Assembly: GCA_003176045.1 (NCBI GenBank)
Contig: PSRM01000097.1
Location: 1-35,000 of the forward strand
Length of the DNA stretch: 35,000 nucleotides
Source of the DNA: Verrucomicrobiota bacterium
GTDB lineage: Bacteria; Verrucomicrobiota; Verrucomicrobiia; Limisphaerales; UBA8199
Reading direction: 5' to 3'
In this document: positions 15,447 through 22,420 of the stretch, in pieces
Layout: each line of letters opens with the position of its first letter
Numbering within the stretch: position 1 is the stretch's first letter
Notes under the pieces: generated by a model
The model's database searches: none
Told to the model about the DNA's origin: nothing
What the model saw: the letters and a program-made list of their open reading frames with translations, nothing else
Program-made: the position numbers and the translations under genes

Positions 15447-15701
15447 ATGCGACCCTATCAGGTCTATATAAACCAGGCCGCCCTTTACACGGCCCCAAAG
15501 ACTGGGCCCTCTCGACGGAGAATCATGCAGTTTATAGATTCATTGGGTGCTGATCCTTTCCAAAAAGGAGATTTTTCAGAGGCCGACGACGTTGGTAGAA
15601 CCGTGCAGGTCAGAATAATCGATCGGTTCGCGGTTATATTCTGGGCGGACCATGCGGTTTCCGAAGTAAAGGTGACTCACATAAAATCGGCTGACAAATA
15701 A
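15447..15701 (+). CDS. RelE/ParE-like toxin (type II toxin-antitoxin)
   Basis: The 84-aa basic protein shows the small alpha/beta layout of the RelE/ParE superfamily: an N-terminal strand (YQVYINQAALYTAP), a helix (SRRRIMQFIDSLGADP), and the strands TVQVRIIDRFAVIFWADHAV and EVKVTHI, the typical end of this fold. It starts 9 nt after the antitoxin stop, with GAGAGGGG across the junction as ribosome binding site, so the pair is surely one operon. Activity (mRNA cleavage or gyrase inhibition) cannot be told; catalytic residues are poorly conserved. Confidence 0.7.
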   Translation: MRPYQVYINQAALYTAPKTGPSRRRIMQFIDSLGADPFQKGDFSEADDVGRTVQVRIIDRFAVIFWADHAVSEVKVTHIKSADK

Positions 15702-15756
15702 CTCTTACCCAAGTGGCGGCCTCGACAGCAAGACGGCCAAAAGCCCCGGTGGGCGC

Positions 15757-17355
15757 TCACCCAAAGCTCTCCGCCAGCGCGATGGCCTTTAGCATCGCCT
15801 TCGCCTTGTTCACCGTTTCCTGGTATTCGCCTTCCGGCGTGGAGTCATTGACCCACCCGCCGCCGGCCTGGATGTAGGCTTTGCCGTTTTTTAGGAGGGC
15901 GGTGCGGATGGTAATGCAGCAATCCAAATTGCCGTTGAACGAGAAGTAGCCGACGCAGCCGCCGTAAGGGCCGCGAGCAGTTTGTTCCAGTTCGCAAATG
16001 ATCTGCATGGCGCGGATTTTCGGCGCGCCGCTAAGGGTGCCGGCAGGGAACGTCGCCCGCATCAGATCATAAGGAGTTTTTCCCGACGACAGATGACCCT
16101 CGACCTGGGAGACAATGTGCATAACGTGGCTATAGCGCTCGATGATCATGAGGTCTTTCACTTTCACGGAGCCAAAATCGCACACGCGGCCAAGATCGTT
16201 GCGGGCCAGGTCCACGAGCATGACGTGCTCGGCTCGTTCCTTGGGGTCTGCCAACAACTCCTTTTCGAGCGCCTTGTCCTCTTCAGGCGTGGCGCCGCGC
16301 TTGCGAGTGCCGGCGATGGGCCTGATCTCGACCTTGTTGTCTTCGCAGCGGACGTGAATCTCCGGTGAGGCGCCCACGAGCGAAAAGCCGTCCAACTCGA
16401 GTAGAAACATGTACGGGGAGGGATTGACCGAACGGGCAGCGCGATAAATGTCGAGGGGAGAAGCTTTGACCTGAGTGGAAAAGCGTTGGGAACCGACCAC
16501 CTGGATAATGTCGCCGGCAGTGATATAGGTCTTGGATTTTTGGACGTTCTCGAGGAAGTGTTCCTTCTTTACGTTCGACTCGAAGGGAATCGAAGGCACA
16601 TCGGCGGGCATTGATACGGGACGATGTTCGGCGGGTTGTTCGAGCAGCGCAACGATACGTTCAATCTCCCCAACGGCGTTCTCGTAAGCTTCTTGCGGAC
16701 TGGAGGCGTCATCAAGCACTGCGTTCACGAGCACCGTGAGCGTTTGCGCCACGCGATCAAAGATTAGAAGCTGGTCGGCGATGAGAAAATAAAGGACGGG
16801 CGTGTGAAGGTCATCGCTGGGTGGCCGCGGCACTACTGGTTCGACGTCGTGAATGAACTCGTAACCGATGAAACCAACGGCGCCGCCGGTAAAGCGCGGG
16901 AGACCGGGAACCGCTACAGGCCGGTACTTCTTCATGACGCGCTCGACTAATTCCAAGCCGTCCCGGAGCGAGGGATGAGGGATGGTGGATGCTGGATGCT
17001 GGATGCTGGATTCTTGATCCTGGATGCTGGATGAAAAGGCGGCACCCTGTCCTGATGAACAGGAAGTGCTCCCGGATGAAATGCGGCAGCTCTCGATGAC
17101 TTTGCCATTCTCGATGTATTCGGCGGTTTGGCCGGATTGGCGAATGATGGCCCGTGGATTACAGCCGACAAAGGAATAGCGCCCGAGATGCTCGCCGCCT
17201 TCGACCGATTCGAACAGGAACGCTTCGCCGGGCCCGCGGATTTTGCGATAGGCAGACAAAGGCGTCTCGATGTCTGCCAGCAGGCACCGAGTGACCGGGA
17301 TGAGATTTCCTTGTTCCGCTAACTTTAGGAATTCCTCGAGAGTGGGAGAGTACAT
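15757..17355 (-). CDS. trpE: Anthranilate synthase component I
   Basis: The 532-aa enzyme converts chorismate and glutamine-derived ammonia to anthranilate, the first step of tryptophan synthesis, with a TrpG partner not seen here. The N-terminal feedback region is LIPVTRCLLADIETPLSAY. The chorismate-binding domain shows VVGSQRFSTQV, RPIAGTRKRGATPEED, HVMLVDLARNDLGRV, FPAGTLSGAPKIRAMQI and the C-terminal AGGGWVNDSTPEGEYQET. Residues about 89-129 are a Ser/Gln/Pro/His-rich insertion coded by a GGATGCT tandem repeat (16973-17033 and flank), not normal for the family; the frame stays open through it. It is the last gene of the hisI - membrane protein - trpE operon, 32 bp after the preceding stop. 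Confidence 0.95.
   Translation of the reverse strand: MYSPTLEEFLKLAEQGNLIPVTRCLLADIETPLSAYRKIRGPGEAFLFESVEGGEHLGRYSFVGCNPRAIIRQSGQTAEYIENGKVIESCRISSGSTSCSSGQGAAFSSSIQDQESSIQHPASTIPHPSLRDGLELVERVMKKYRPVAVPGLPRFTGGAVGFIGYEFIHDVEPVVPRPPSDDLHTPVLYFLIADQLLIFDRVAQTLTVLVNAVLDDASSPQEAYENAVGEIERIVALLEQPAEHRPVSMPADVPSIPFESNVKKEHFLENVQKSKTYITAGDIIQVVGSQRFSTQVKASPLDIYRAARSVNPSPYMFLLELDGFSLVGASPEIHVRCEDNKVEIRPIAGTRKRGATPEEDKALEKELLADPKERAEHVMLVDLARNDLGRVCDFGSVKVKDLMIIERYSHVMHIVSQVEGHLSSGKTPYDLMRATFPAGTLSGAPKIRAMQIICELEQTARGPYGGCVGYFSFNGNLDCCITIRTALLKNGKAYIQAGGGWVNDSTPEGEYQETVNKAKAMLKAIALAESFG
16973..17033. repeat. GGATGCT tandem array inside trpE
   Basis: A run of imperfect 9-bp units (GGATGCTGG / GGATGGTGG) lies in the trpE coding region. 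It translates on the reverse strand as repeated SIQ/HP-type residues. It keeps the reading frame and coincides with a poorly conserved loop of the protein. Confidence 0.85.
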
Positions 17356-17387
17356 GCAGATTCCGGCAAACTGCTAATAGACGCTAC

Positions 17388-18029
17388 TTATTTTCCGGAG
17401 GCCGGCAATCCATCGCTCGGATAAAGCTCGGTCATGCCGGCCTTTTTCTCCGCGAGCAGAGCGTTTTCGGTCACGTTTTGCTGGGCCAGGCGGACTTCGC
17501 GCAGGTTTGCACGGCGCAGCCGCAAAATGCCGATCAGCGTAAAGAAAGCCACTGCCACCGCGTAGGCCACAATGCCCATTCCGATGGCCGTAAGGACGGT
17601 TCCGCGTTCACCATCGCTGAAGTAAAGCACGGCCACGCCGACGACACCGGTTAGCACGGTCTGCCCGAACAGACAAAACAGATACAGCGTAATGCTGGTT
17701 TGCTGAACCCGTTCCACGTGCCACTCGCGATAGAGATGCTCGCCAAGCGAACGCATGAGCCAGGCCGATTGAAAATTCCTGGCTGCTACCAGGACGCTCG
17801 TGGTGCTGATGACGATGGCCGGCAGCGGCCAGTAAGCGAGCCCAAAGCAGAGCGCCAGGTTGATCGGGATGCCCCATTTCCAACCCAGCCGCTTTGCGAT
17901 CGGATTGCCTTCAAGTATAAGGTTTGGGGTGGCGACCCAGGTGCTCAGGATGTCCATCCCTCGCGCTGAGATGAGCAGCAGAACAAGCAGGACGTACACC
18001 CTGCTGCCGAATGAAACAAACTCCTGCAT
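17388..18029 (-). CDS. Polytopic membrane protein (DUF5658-like)
   Basis: The 213-aa protein has about four or five membrane helices (about 9-25, 46-72, 109-133 and 143-170). The first ones carry GMDILSTWVA and EGNPIAKRLG, the D.(L/F)ST...E.NP pattern seen in DUF5658-type membrane proteins. ATG at 18029 overlaps the stop codon of hisI by one base (TAATG), so translation is coupled. The last 40 residues are cytoplasmic and charged. Function is unknown; its place between hisI and trpE is shared context, not evidence of a metabolic role. Confidence 0.75.
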   Translation of the reverse strand: MQEFVSFGSRVYVLLVLLLISARGMDILSTWVATPNLILEGNPIAKRLGWKWGIPINLALCFGLAYWPLPAIVISTTSVLVAARNFQSAWLMRSLGEHLYREWHVERVQQTSITLYLFCLFGQTVLTGVVGVAVLYFSDGERGTVLTAIGMGIVAYAVAVAFFTLIGILRLRRANLREVRLAQQNVTENALLAEKKAGMTELYPSDGLPASGK

Positions 18030-18439
18030 TACTTTTGTCCGTAAACGGCTGCAGGATCCAGGAGCCGGGTTTCGGTGGTGGTCACGGTTTCGCCCCCATC
18101 CTGGATGGAGCGGAAAAAGCAGGAATGATATCCTTCGTGGCAGGCAGCCCCATGTTGCTCGACCTGGATCAGGAGCGTGTCTCCATCGCAATCGAACGCG
18201 ATGTCTTTCACGAGTTGGGTATGGCCGCTCGACTCGCCTTTCATCCAGAATTTCTGGCGCGACCGGCTCCAAAAATGGGTTTTCCCCGTCTCGACAGTTT
18301 TTTCAAGTGAGGCCCGATTCATCCAGGCCATCATCAGCACGCGTCCGGACTGTTTGTCCTGGATGATCGCCGGAATGAGCCCACTGGCATCGAATTTGAG
18401 TTGTTCGTAAAAGTTCACGGCAGCTCGTTCGTGATTCAA
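18029..18439 (-). CDS. hisI: Phosphoribosyl-AMP cyclohydrolase
   Basis: The 136-aa enzyme opens the purine ring of phosphoribosyl-AMP, the third step of histidine synthesis. The family block [20 protein letters not shown] leads to [18 protein letters not shown], and the Zn/Mg site shows [14 protein letters not shown] and [11 protein letters not shown]. Length fits the single-domain HisI without a fused HisE. The start appears to be TTG at 18437-18439; no in-frame ATG lies nearby. It heads the hisI - membrane protein - trpE operon. Confidence 0.93.
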   Translation of the reverse strand: MNHERAAVNFYEQLKFDASGLIPAIIQDKQSGRVLMMAWMNRASLEKTVETGKTHFWSRSRQKFWMKGESSGHTQLVKDIAFDCDGDTLLIQVEQHGAACHEGYHSCFFRSIQDGGETVTTTETRLLDPAAVYGQK

Positions 18440-18489
18440 ACCGGAAATTTAAGCATGATTGCAACCGGAAAGCAATTTATTCGAAACCA

Positions 18490-18915
18490 TCATTCTGTCC
18501 GCTTCTGCACCACATCGAAGCTTATGCCCACTAGCGAATTCTCTTTCATGGTAAACGTCGCACACCACTGCTGGTAAGGGTAGAGCGGGTTACTCGTGAG
18601 GGGAGACAGTCCCTGGGCCTCGATTCGCCAGCCGTCAGCGATCTTAACCGGCGTCCAGGACTTTTGCTTGAGGAGCTTGAGCAGTGTGTCCTCGTCTATC
18701 CCCAACGAGATGCCGCCCGCCCAGGCCAGCGCATGTTGAGTCAGACGCGCATACGGCACGCGTTGGCCGGGACTGGGATCCACCGTGATGTCGGGCAGGT
18801 AGTCGCCGGGCTTCCGGTGCGCGTTGATCTCGAAGCGGTCCACGATTGCACCCCGCTCGGAATACTCGAACGCGTCCGCATAGCTTGTCCATCTTTCTCT
18901 TGGAGGCTCCCTCAC
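18490..18915 (-). CDS. Unknown protein, possibly 5'-truncated
   Basis: The frame gives up to 141 aa with an ordinary globular composition: FEINAHRKPGDYLPDITVDP, LAWAGGISLGIDEDTLLKLL and a beta-rich end (WRIEAQGLSPL, ATFTMKENSLVGISFDVVQK). It begins with GTG at 18915 in unlikely sequence (REPPRERW), with no ribosome binding site. No ATG lies in frame upstream, where the frame simply stays open. The real N-terminus may be lost or lie at a non-standard start. It has no recognised family. It ends 51 bp before hisI on the same strand, so it might be the first gene of that operon. Confidence 0.5.
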   Translation of the reverse strand: MREPPRERWTSYADAFEYSERGAIVDRFEINAHRKPGDYLPDITVDPSPGQRVPYARLTQHALAWAGGISLGIDEDTLLKLLKQKSWTPVKIADGWRIEAQGLSPLTSNPLYPYQQWCATFTMKENSLVGISFDVVQKRTE

Positions 18916-19013
18916 GGTCGCGGCTCTGTTTAGTCGGTGGGATGGCGCGTGGGCTTTTACCCTATTCTGACGGGTGCCTGAGGCGGAGTAAGTTGCCGTG
19001 GGAGTGTTTGGTA

Positions 19014-20234
19014 ATGAGACGGAAGCATCGTGACGAGCAAGCGAGCGGCGCAGGGGGTGAGGGGGTGCCCGAAAAGCCTGACAAGAACAAACCAGTTTCG
19101 GGCAAGAGGCATCGTGGATGGCGCAGGTTTGGGCTGGTGGTGGCGGTAATCGTGGTTCTGCTGTGCATCGGCAGGGCGTTCCTGCCGTCCATAGTGCGCG
19201 ATTATGTGAACCGCACGCTTGACCGCAACCTGCTCTACGAGGGGCGTATCGGTGAGGTTCAGATCCATCTGTGGCGAGGGGCCTACTCGATCCAGGAGGT
19301 ACACATCAGCCAGAGGACCGGCAACGTTCCGGTGCCGCTGTTCGAGGCGAGGCAAGTGGATTTCTCAGTGCAGTGGAACGCGTTGCTGCACGGGAGGGTG
19401 GTGGGCCAGGTGGTGATGGATGCGCCGCAGTTGAATTTCGTGGCGGGCTCGGAAACGAATCAGGAACAGACCGGCAGCGGAGGCCCCTGGCTGGAGATGA
19501 TCCGCGACTTGTTCCCGTTCACGATCAACAGCGCCGTTGTCCAGAACGGCTCGGTCCATTTCCGGTCGTATCAAAACGCGAAGCCGGTGGACATCTATCT
19601 ATCAGAGCTGAACGGCGCAATTGACGATTTGGGCAACGTCTATGACGAAACCAAACCGCTGGTCACTACAGTCCAGGCGACAGCCAAGGCCATGGACCAG
19701 GCCAAGCTGGACTTGAAGATGAGCCTGGACCCTTTTTCGTATGAGCCGACGTTCAAGCTGGCGGTGCGATTGCTGGGCCTCGATGTGACGCGATTGAATG
19801 ATTTCGCGAAGACGTACGGCAAATTCGATTTCAAACGGGGCTGGTTCGATCTGGTGCTCGAGACCGATTGCAAGGAAGGGCAGTTCACGGGTTACGTAAA
19901 GCCGCTGTTCCGCGATCTGAAGGTATTCAGTCTGAGTGCGGACCTAAAGGAGGACACTGCGCTCCAGTTTTTCTGGCAGGCGCTGGTGGGAGCGGTGCTG
20001 TCAGCTTTAAAAAACGTTCCACGGAATCAGTTTGGAACCCTCATACCTTTTTCCGGCGTGGCGTCCGGCGCGACGTCGCCGGACATTTTGGCTACGATCG
20101 GGAATATCCTGCGCAATGCGTTTGTGCGGGCGTATTTACCGCGCCTGGAGCCAGCGGCAGGGATTTCGGAGGATTTTCAGTTTGAAGCGCCGAGTTTTAT
20201 CGAGTCGCTGGCCACGAGTGAGGAGGCGCAATGA
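19014..20234 (+). CDS. AsmA/DUF748-like membrane-anchored periplasmic protein
   Basis: The 406-aa protein begins with a Lys/Arg-rich cytoplasmic tail. One membrane helix follows (WRRFGLVVAVIVVLLCIGRA), then a long beta-rich periplasmic region. The DUF748/AsmA hallmark is the start after the helix: LPSIVRDYVNRTLDRNLLYE then GRIGEVQIHLWRGAYSIQEV, with later blocks VDIYLSELNGAIDDL and GYVKPLFRDLKVF. AsmA-like proteins bridge the envelope and are linked to lipid transport between membranes; this is known for the family, not shown here. ATG at 19014, preceded by GGGAG about 10 nt upstream, is better than the longer frame starting in the divergent gene. Confidence 0.75.
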   Translation: MRRKHRDEQASGAGGEGVPEKPDKNKPVSGKRHRGWRRFGLVVAVIVVLLCIGRAFLPSIVRDYVNRTLDRNLLYEGRIGEVQIHLWRGAYSIQEVHISQRTGNVPVPLFEARQVDFSVQWNALLHGRVVGQVVMDAPQLNFVAGSETNQEQTGSGGPWLEMIRDLFPFTINSAVVQNGSVHFRSYQNAKPVDIYLSELNGAIDDLGNVYDETKPLVTTVQATAKAMDQAKLDLKMSLDPFSYEPTFKLAVRLLGLDVTRLNDFAKTYGKFDFKRGWFDLVLETDCKEGQFTGYVKPLFRDLKVFSLSADLKEDTALQFFWQALVGAVLSALKNVPRNQFGTLIPFSGVASGATSPDILATIGNILRNAFVRAYLPRLEPAAGISEDFQFEAPSFIESLATSEEAQ

Positions 20235-20244
20235 GGCGAAAGGC

Positions 20245-20390
20245 GTTAAATAAGTTAAATGGGTTAAATCGGTTAAATAAGTTAAATGAGGAGAATGTCG
20301 CGGAGGTGCGGAGAGTGTGATAAAGGGGAATAGGGCCAGAAGAGTCGAGAGGGGTTAAATGAGTTAAATGAGTTAAATAGGTTAAATGGG
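20245..20390. repeat. GTTAAATNNG decamer arrays
   Basis: Two arrays (20245-20289 and 20353-20390) each hold four or five copies of GTTAAAT followed by two or three variable bases, with a 9-10 bp rhythm. Related GTTAAT/GTTAACT units occur at 28214-28250. The longest frame of the downstream globin gene begins at the end of the second array. Confidence 0.85.
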
Positions 20391-21303
20391 AGGACGTCGT
20401 AGAAATGCGAAGATGTTTATGAATAGCAACGAATACAAATCTGAACCACCAACTCCAAGTAATCGCGAGCGGGTGAACACGAATAAACACGCATATGGCT
20501 TGGTTCCGAGGACCCGCCTTCGCTGCGCTGCGGCGCGGCAAGCCCGCCTTCGCTGCACTACGGCGCGCCACGCGAGGACGAGGATCACCAGGAGCACGTT
20601 GCCGGATGCTTTGTTCACTTTGTTTGCTTCTGTAGCGGCATTGCTCGTGCTGGGCCTCGGCGGTTGCGGAGGGACACAGGCGCAGAAAACGAATACAAAT
20701 TTCTTCACGTCGGGGAGCCGGGAGGCTGATCAGCGGGCGGCGCAGAAGATGGCGCAAAACGAGCAATTGACCAAGTCCGGCGAAGGCGCCGGGGAGAAAG
20801 GGACGAAAAAGGCCCGGGCCGCCGCGGCCCAGGGGGCCTCGGCCTCTCCCGGTGGCACGAATGCTGGCGTTGTGGCCAAGGGCAAGACATCGCTTTTTGA
20901 GCGGCTTGGAGGGGAACCGGGAATCTCAAACATCGTGACCGACTTCGCACCCCGGGCGCTGGACGATCCGCGGGTGAACTGGTCGCGCATCGGCGTCAGA
21001 CACGGCGGACTCTCAATCCGCGCGGGTGAATCAGTTGCGTGGGATGCAACGAAACAAAACGTCGGCCTGCTACGCAAGCATCTGGTTGAGTTTTTGGCCC
21101 TGGCGACAGGCGGGCCGGCCAAGTACACCGGCAGACAAATTGAAGCCGTGCACGCGGACATGCACATCTCGAACCCCGAGTTCGATGCAGTGATTGGCGA
21201 TCTAAAAGCTTCTCTGGATAAACTTCAGGTTCCGAATATGGAACAGAAGGAGCTGCTGGCTATCATCGAGAGCACAAGGCCGCAGATAGTGACGAAGCGG
21301 TAA
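20386..21303 (+). CDS. Group 1 truncated haemoglobin with lipoprotein-type N-terminus
   Basis: The C-terminal 120 residues are a group 1 truncated globin: LFERLGGEPGISNIVTDF (helices A/B), KHLVEFLALATGGPAKYTGR (E/F region), and AVHADMHISNPEFD with the probable proximal haem His, then VPNMEQKELLAIIEST. The normal B10 Tyr after the B-helix Phe is Ala here (DFAPRALDD). Upstream is a hydrophobic segment ending in LGLGGC, a lipobox, then a charged Ala/Gly/Lys linker. The globin would thus sit on the outer face of the membrane. The first 70 codons run through repeat DNA; TTG at 20599, with AGGAG five bases upstream, may be the true start. No partner gene is obvious. Confidence 0.8.
   Translation: MGGRRRNAKMFMNSNEYKSEPPTPSNRERVNTNKHAYGLVPRTRLRCAAARQARLRCTTARHARTRITRSTLPDALFTLFASVAALLVLGLGGCGGTQAQKTNTNFFTSGSREADQRAAQKMAQNEQLTKSGEGAGEKGTKKARAAAAQGASASPGGTNAGVVAKGKTSLFERLGGEPGISNIVTDFAPRALDDPRVNWSRIGVRHGGLSIRAGESVAWDATKQNVGLLRKHLVEFLALATGGPAKYTGRQIEAVHADMHISNPEFDAVIGDLKASLDKLQVPNMEQKELLAIIESTRPQIVTKR
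20513..20570. repeat. 30-bp unit direct repeat inside the globin reading frame
   Basis: CCCGCCTTCGCTGC followed by CTGCGGCGCGGCAAG (20513-20542) is repeated with small changes at 20543-20570. A related sequence lies at 7232-7257. It codes Arg/Ala-rich residues if the long globin start is used. Confidence 0.8.
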
Positions 21304-21643
21304 CGAAAAAAAATTTAACGCAAAGACGCAAAGAGGCAAAGACGCAAAGCAAGGCAGGCTGACAGAAAAATTTAAGGACAGAAAAATTCTTCTCGGGGAT
21401 AAAAAAATTTAACGCAAAGACGCAAAGAGGCAAAGACGCAAAGAAAAACAGGCTGACAGAAAAATTTTTTCCGAGGCAATGACACACGAATGGGGACAGG
21501 CGAATAAGAGGAAATCTAGATTCATTCGTTTGTCCCCATTCACTTGTCCGTTTGTCTGGGTTCCTTCTATTCTTGCGTCTTCGCGTCTTTGCGTCTTTGC
21601 GTTAAATCCTTTCCTCTTCGCGTCTTTGCGTTAAAGGCTGTTC
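21304..21643. repeat. Repeat island between convergent globin and hisF genes
   Basis: No gene is visible. A 43-bp block with AACGCAAAGACGCAAAG occurs identically at 21307-21349 and 21401-21443, each followed by CAGGCTGACAGAAAAATTT (94-bp period). An imperfect hairpin of the GACAAACGAAT family spans 21487-21557. Inverted CTTTGCGT arrays lie at 21574-21605 and 21615-21634. The facing AACGCAAAG and CTTTGCGTT blocks could pair and act as a bidirectional terminator, but this is inference. Confidence 0.85.
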
Positions 21644-22420
21644 CTAAATCATCCGCACCGGGATGCCTTTGGTGGCCAGGAAGTTTTTAACGTCACCCAC
21701 GGTATATTCGCCGAAGTGGAAGATGCTGGCGGCGAGGACGGCGTCGGCTTTGCCTTCCAGGAGCACCTCGGCCATGTGCTGGAGTGTGCCGGCTCCGCCG
21801 CTGGCCACCACTGGCACACTGACTGATTCACTCATTCGGCGCGTGATTACCAGGTCGAACCCGGCTTTGGTGCCGTCGGCATCAATGCTATTGAGCACAA
21901 TTTCGCCCGCACCCAGCGACACGGCGCGCTGAGCCCATTCCAACGCATCGAGCCCTGTAGGCTTGCGGCCTCCGTGCGAATAGACCTCCCAATGTTCCGG
22001 TCCGACTTTTTTTGCATCAATGGAAACCACGATGCATTGGCTGCCGTACTTTTCGGCGCCGGCGCGGATGAGATCAGGATTGGCCAGCGCTGAGGAATTG
22101 ATGCTGATTTTATCGGCCCCGGCGCGGAGCATGGTATACATGTCCTCGACCGTGCGCAGGCCGCCGCCCACCGTGAGCGGCATGAAACACTGGTCGGCTG
22201 CCCGCTCGATAACGTCCACCATCGTCGCTCGTCCATGCGCGCTGGCGGTAATGTCGAAAAAAACCATCTCATCGGCGCCTTGCTCGTTGTAGCGCAGCGC
22301 CAGTTCGACCGGGTCGCCCACATTGCGCAATTCGCCGGCTTCGGCGCGGCCAAACTGCACGCCGCGCGTGACCTGGCCGCCATGGACGTCCAGGCACGGA
22401 ATCACTCGCTTGGCGATCAT
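21644..22420 (-). CDS. hisF: Imidazole glycerol phosphate synthase subunit HisF
   Basis: The 258-aa (beta/alpha)8 cyclase makes imidazole glycerol phosphate and AICAR from PRFAR and ammonia supplied by HisH. Catalytic Asp11 lies in [11 protein letters not shown] and the second catalytic Asp (135) in [10 protein letters not shown]. Phosphate-binding loops are TVGGGLRT and [12 protein letters not shown] at 22420 ([12 protein letters not shown]) is canonical; the longer frame upstream is not family sequence. It overlaps the upstream oxidoreductase stop by 4 bp (ATGA), so translation is coupled. No hisH or other his gene is adjacent. Confidence 0.95.
   Translation of the reverse strand: MIAKRVIPCLDVHGGQVTRGVQFGRAEAGELRNVGDPVELALRYNEQGADEMVFFDITASAHGRATMVDVIERAADQCFMPLTVGGGLRTVEDMYTMLRAGADKISINSSALANPDLIRAGAEKYGSQCIVVSIDAKKVGPEHWEVYSHGGRKPTGLDALEWAQRAVSLGAGEIVLNSIDADGTKAGFDLVITRRMSESVSVPVVASGGAGTLQHMAEVLLEGKADAVLAASIFHFGEYTVGDVKNFLATKGIPVRMI

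Noticed and set aside
16900-17100. Frameshift in trpE
   Set aside because: The frame is open through the insertion and all downstream motifs are in frame.
18030-18272. Upstream extension of the DUF5658-like gene
   Set aside because: It is the other frame of hisI; the coupled ATG at 18029 fits the family start.
20245-20390. Regular repeats as a possible CRISPR array
   Set aside because: Units are only 7-10 bp with no 30-40 bp spacers and no cas genes nearby.
21304-21643. Possible insertion sequence
   Set aside because: No transposase frame and no target-site duplications; the repeats are short arrays.
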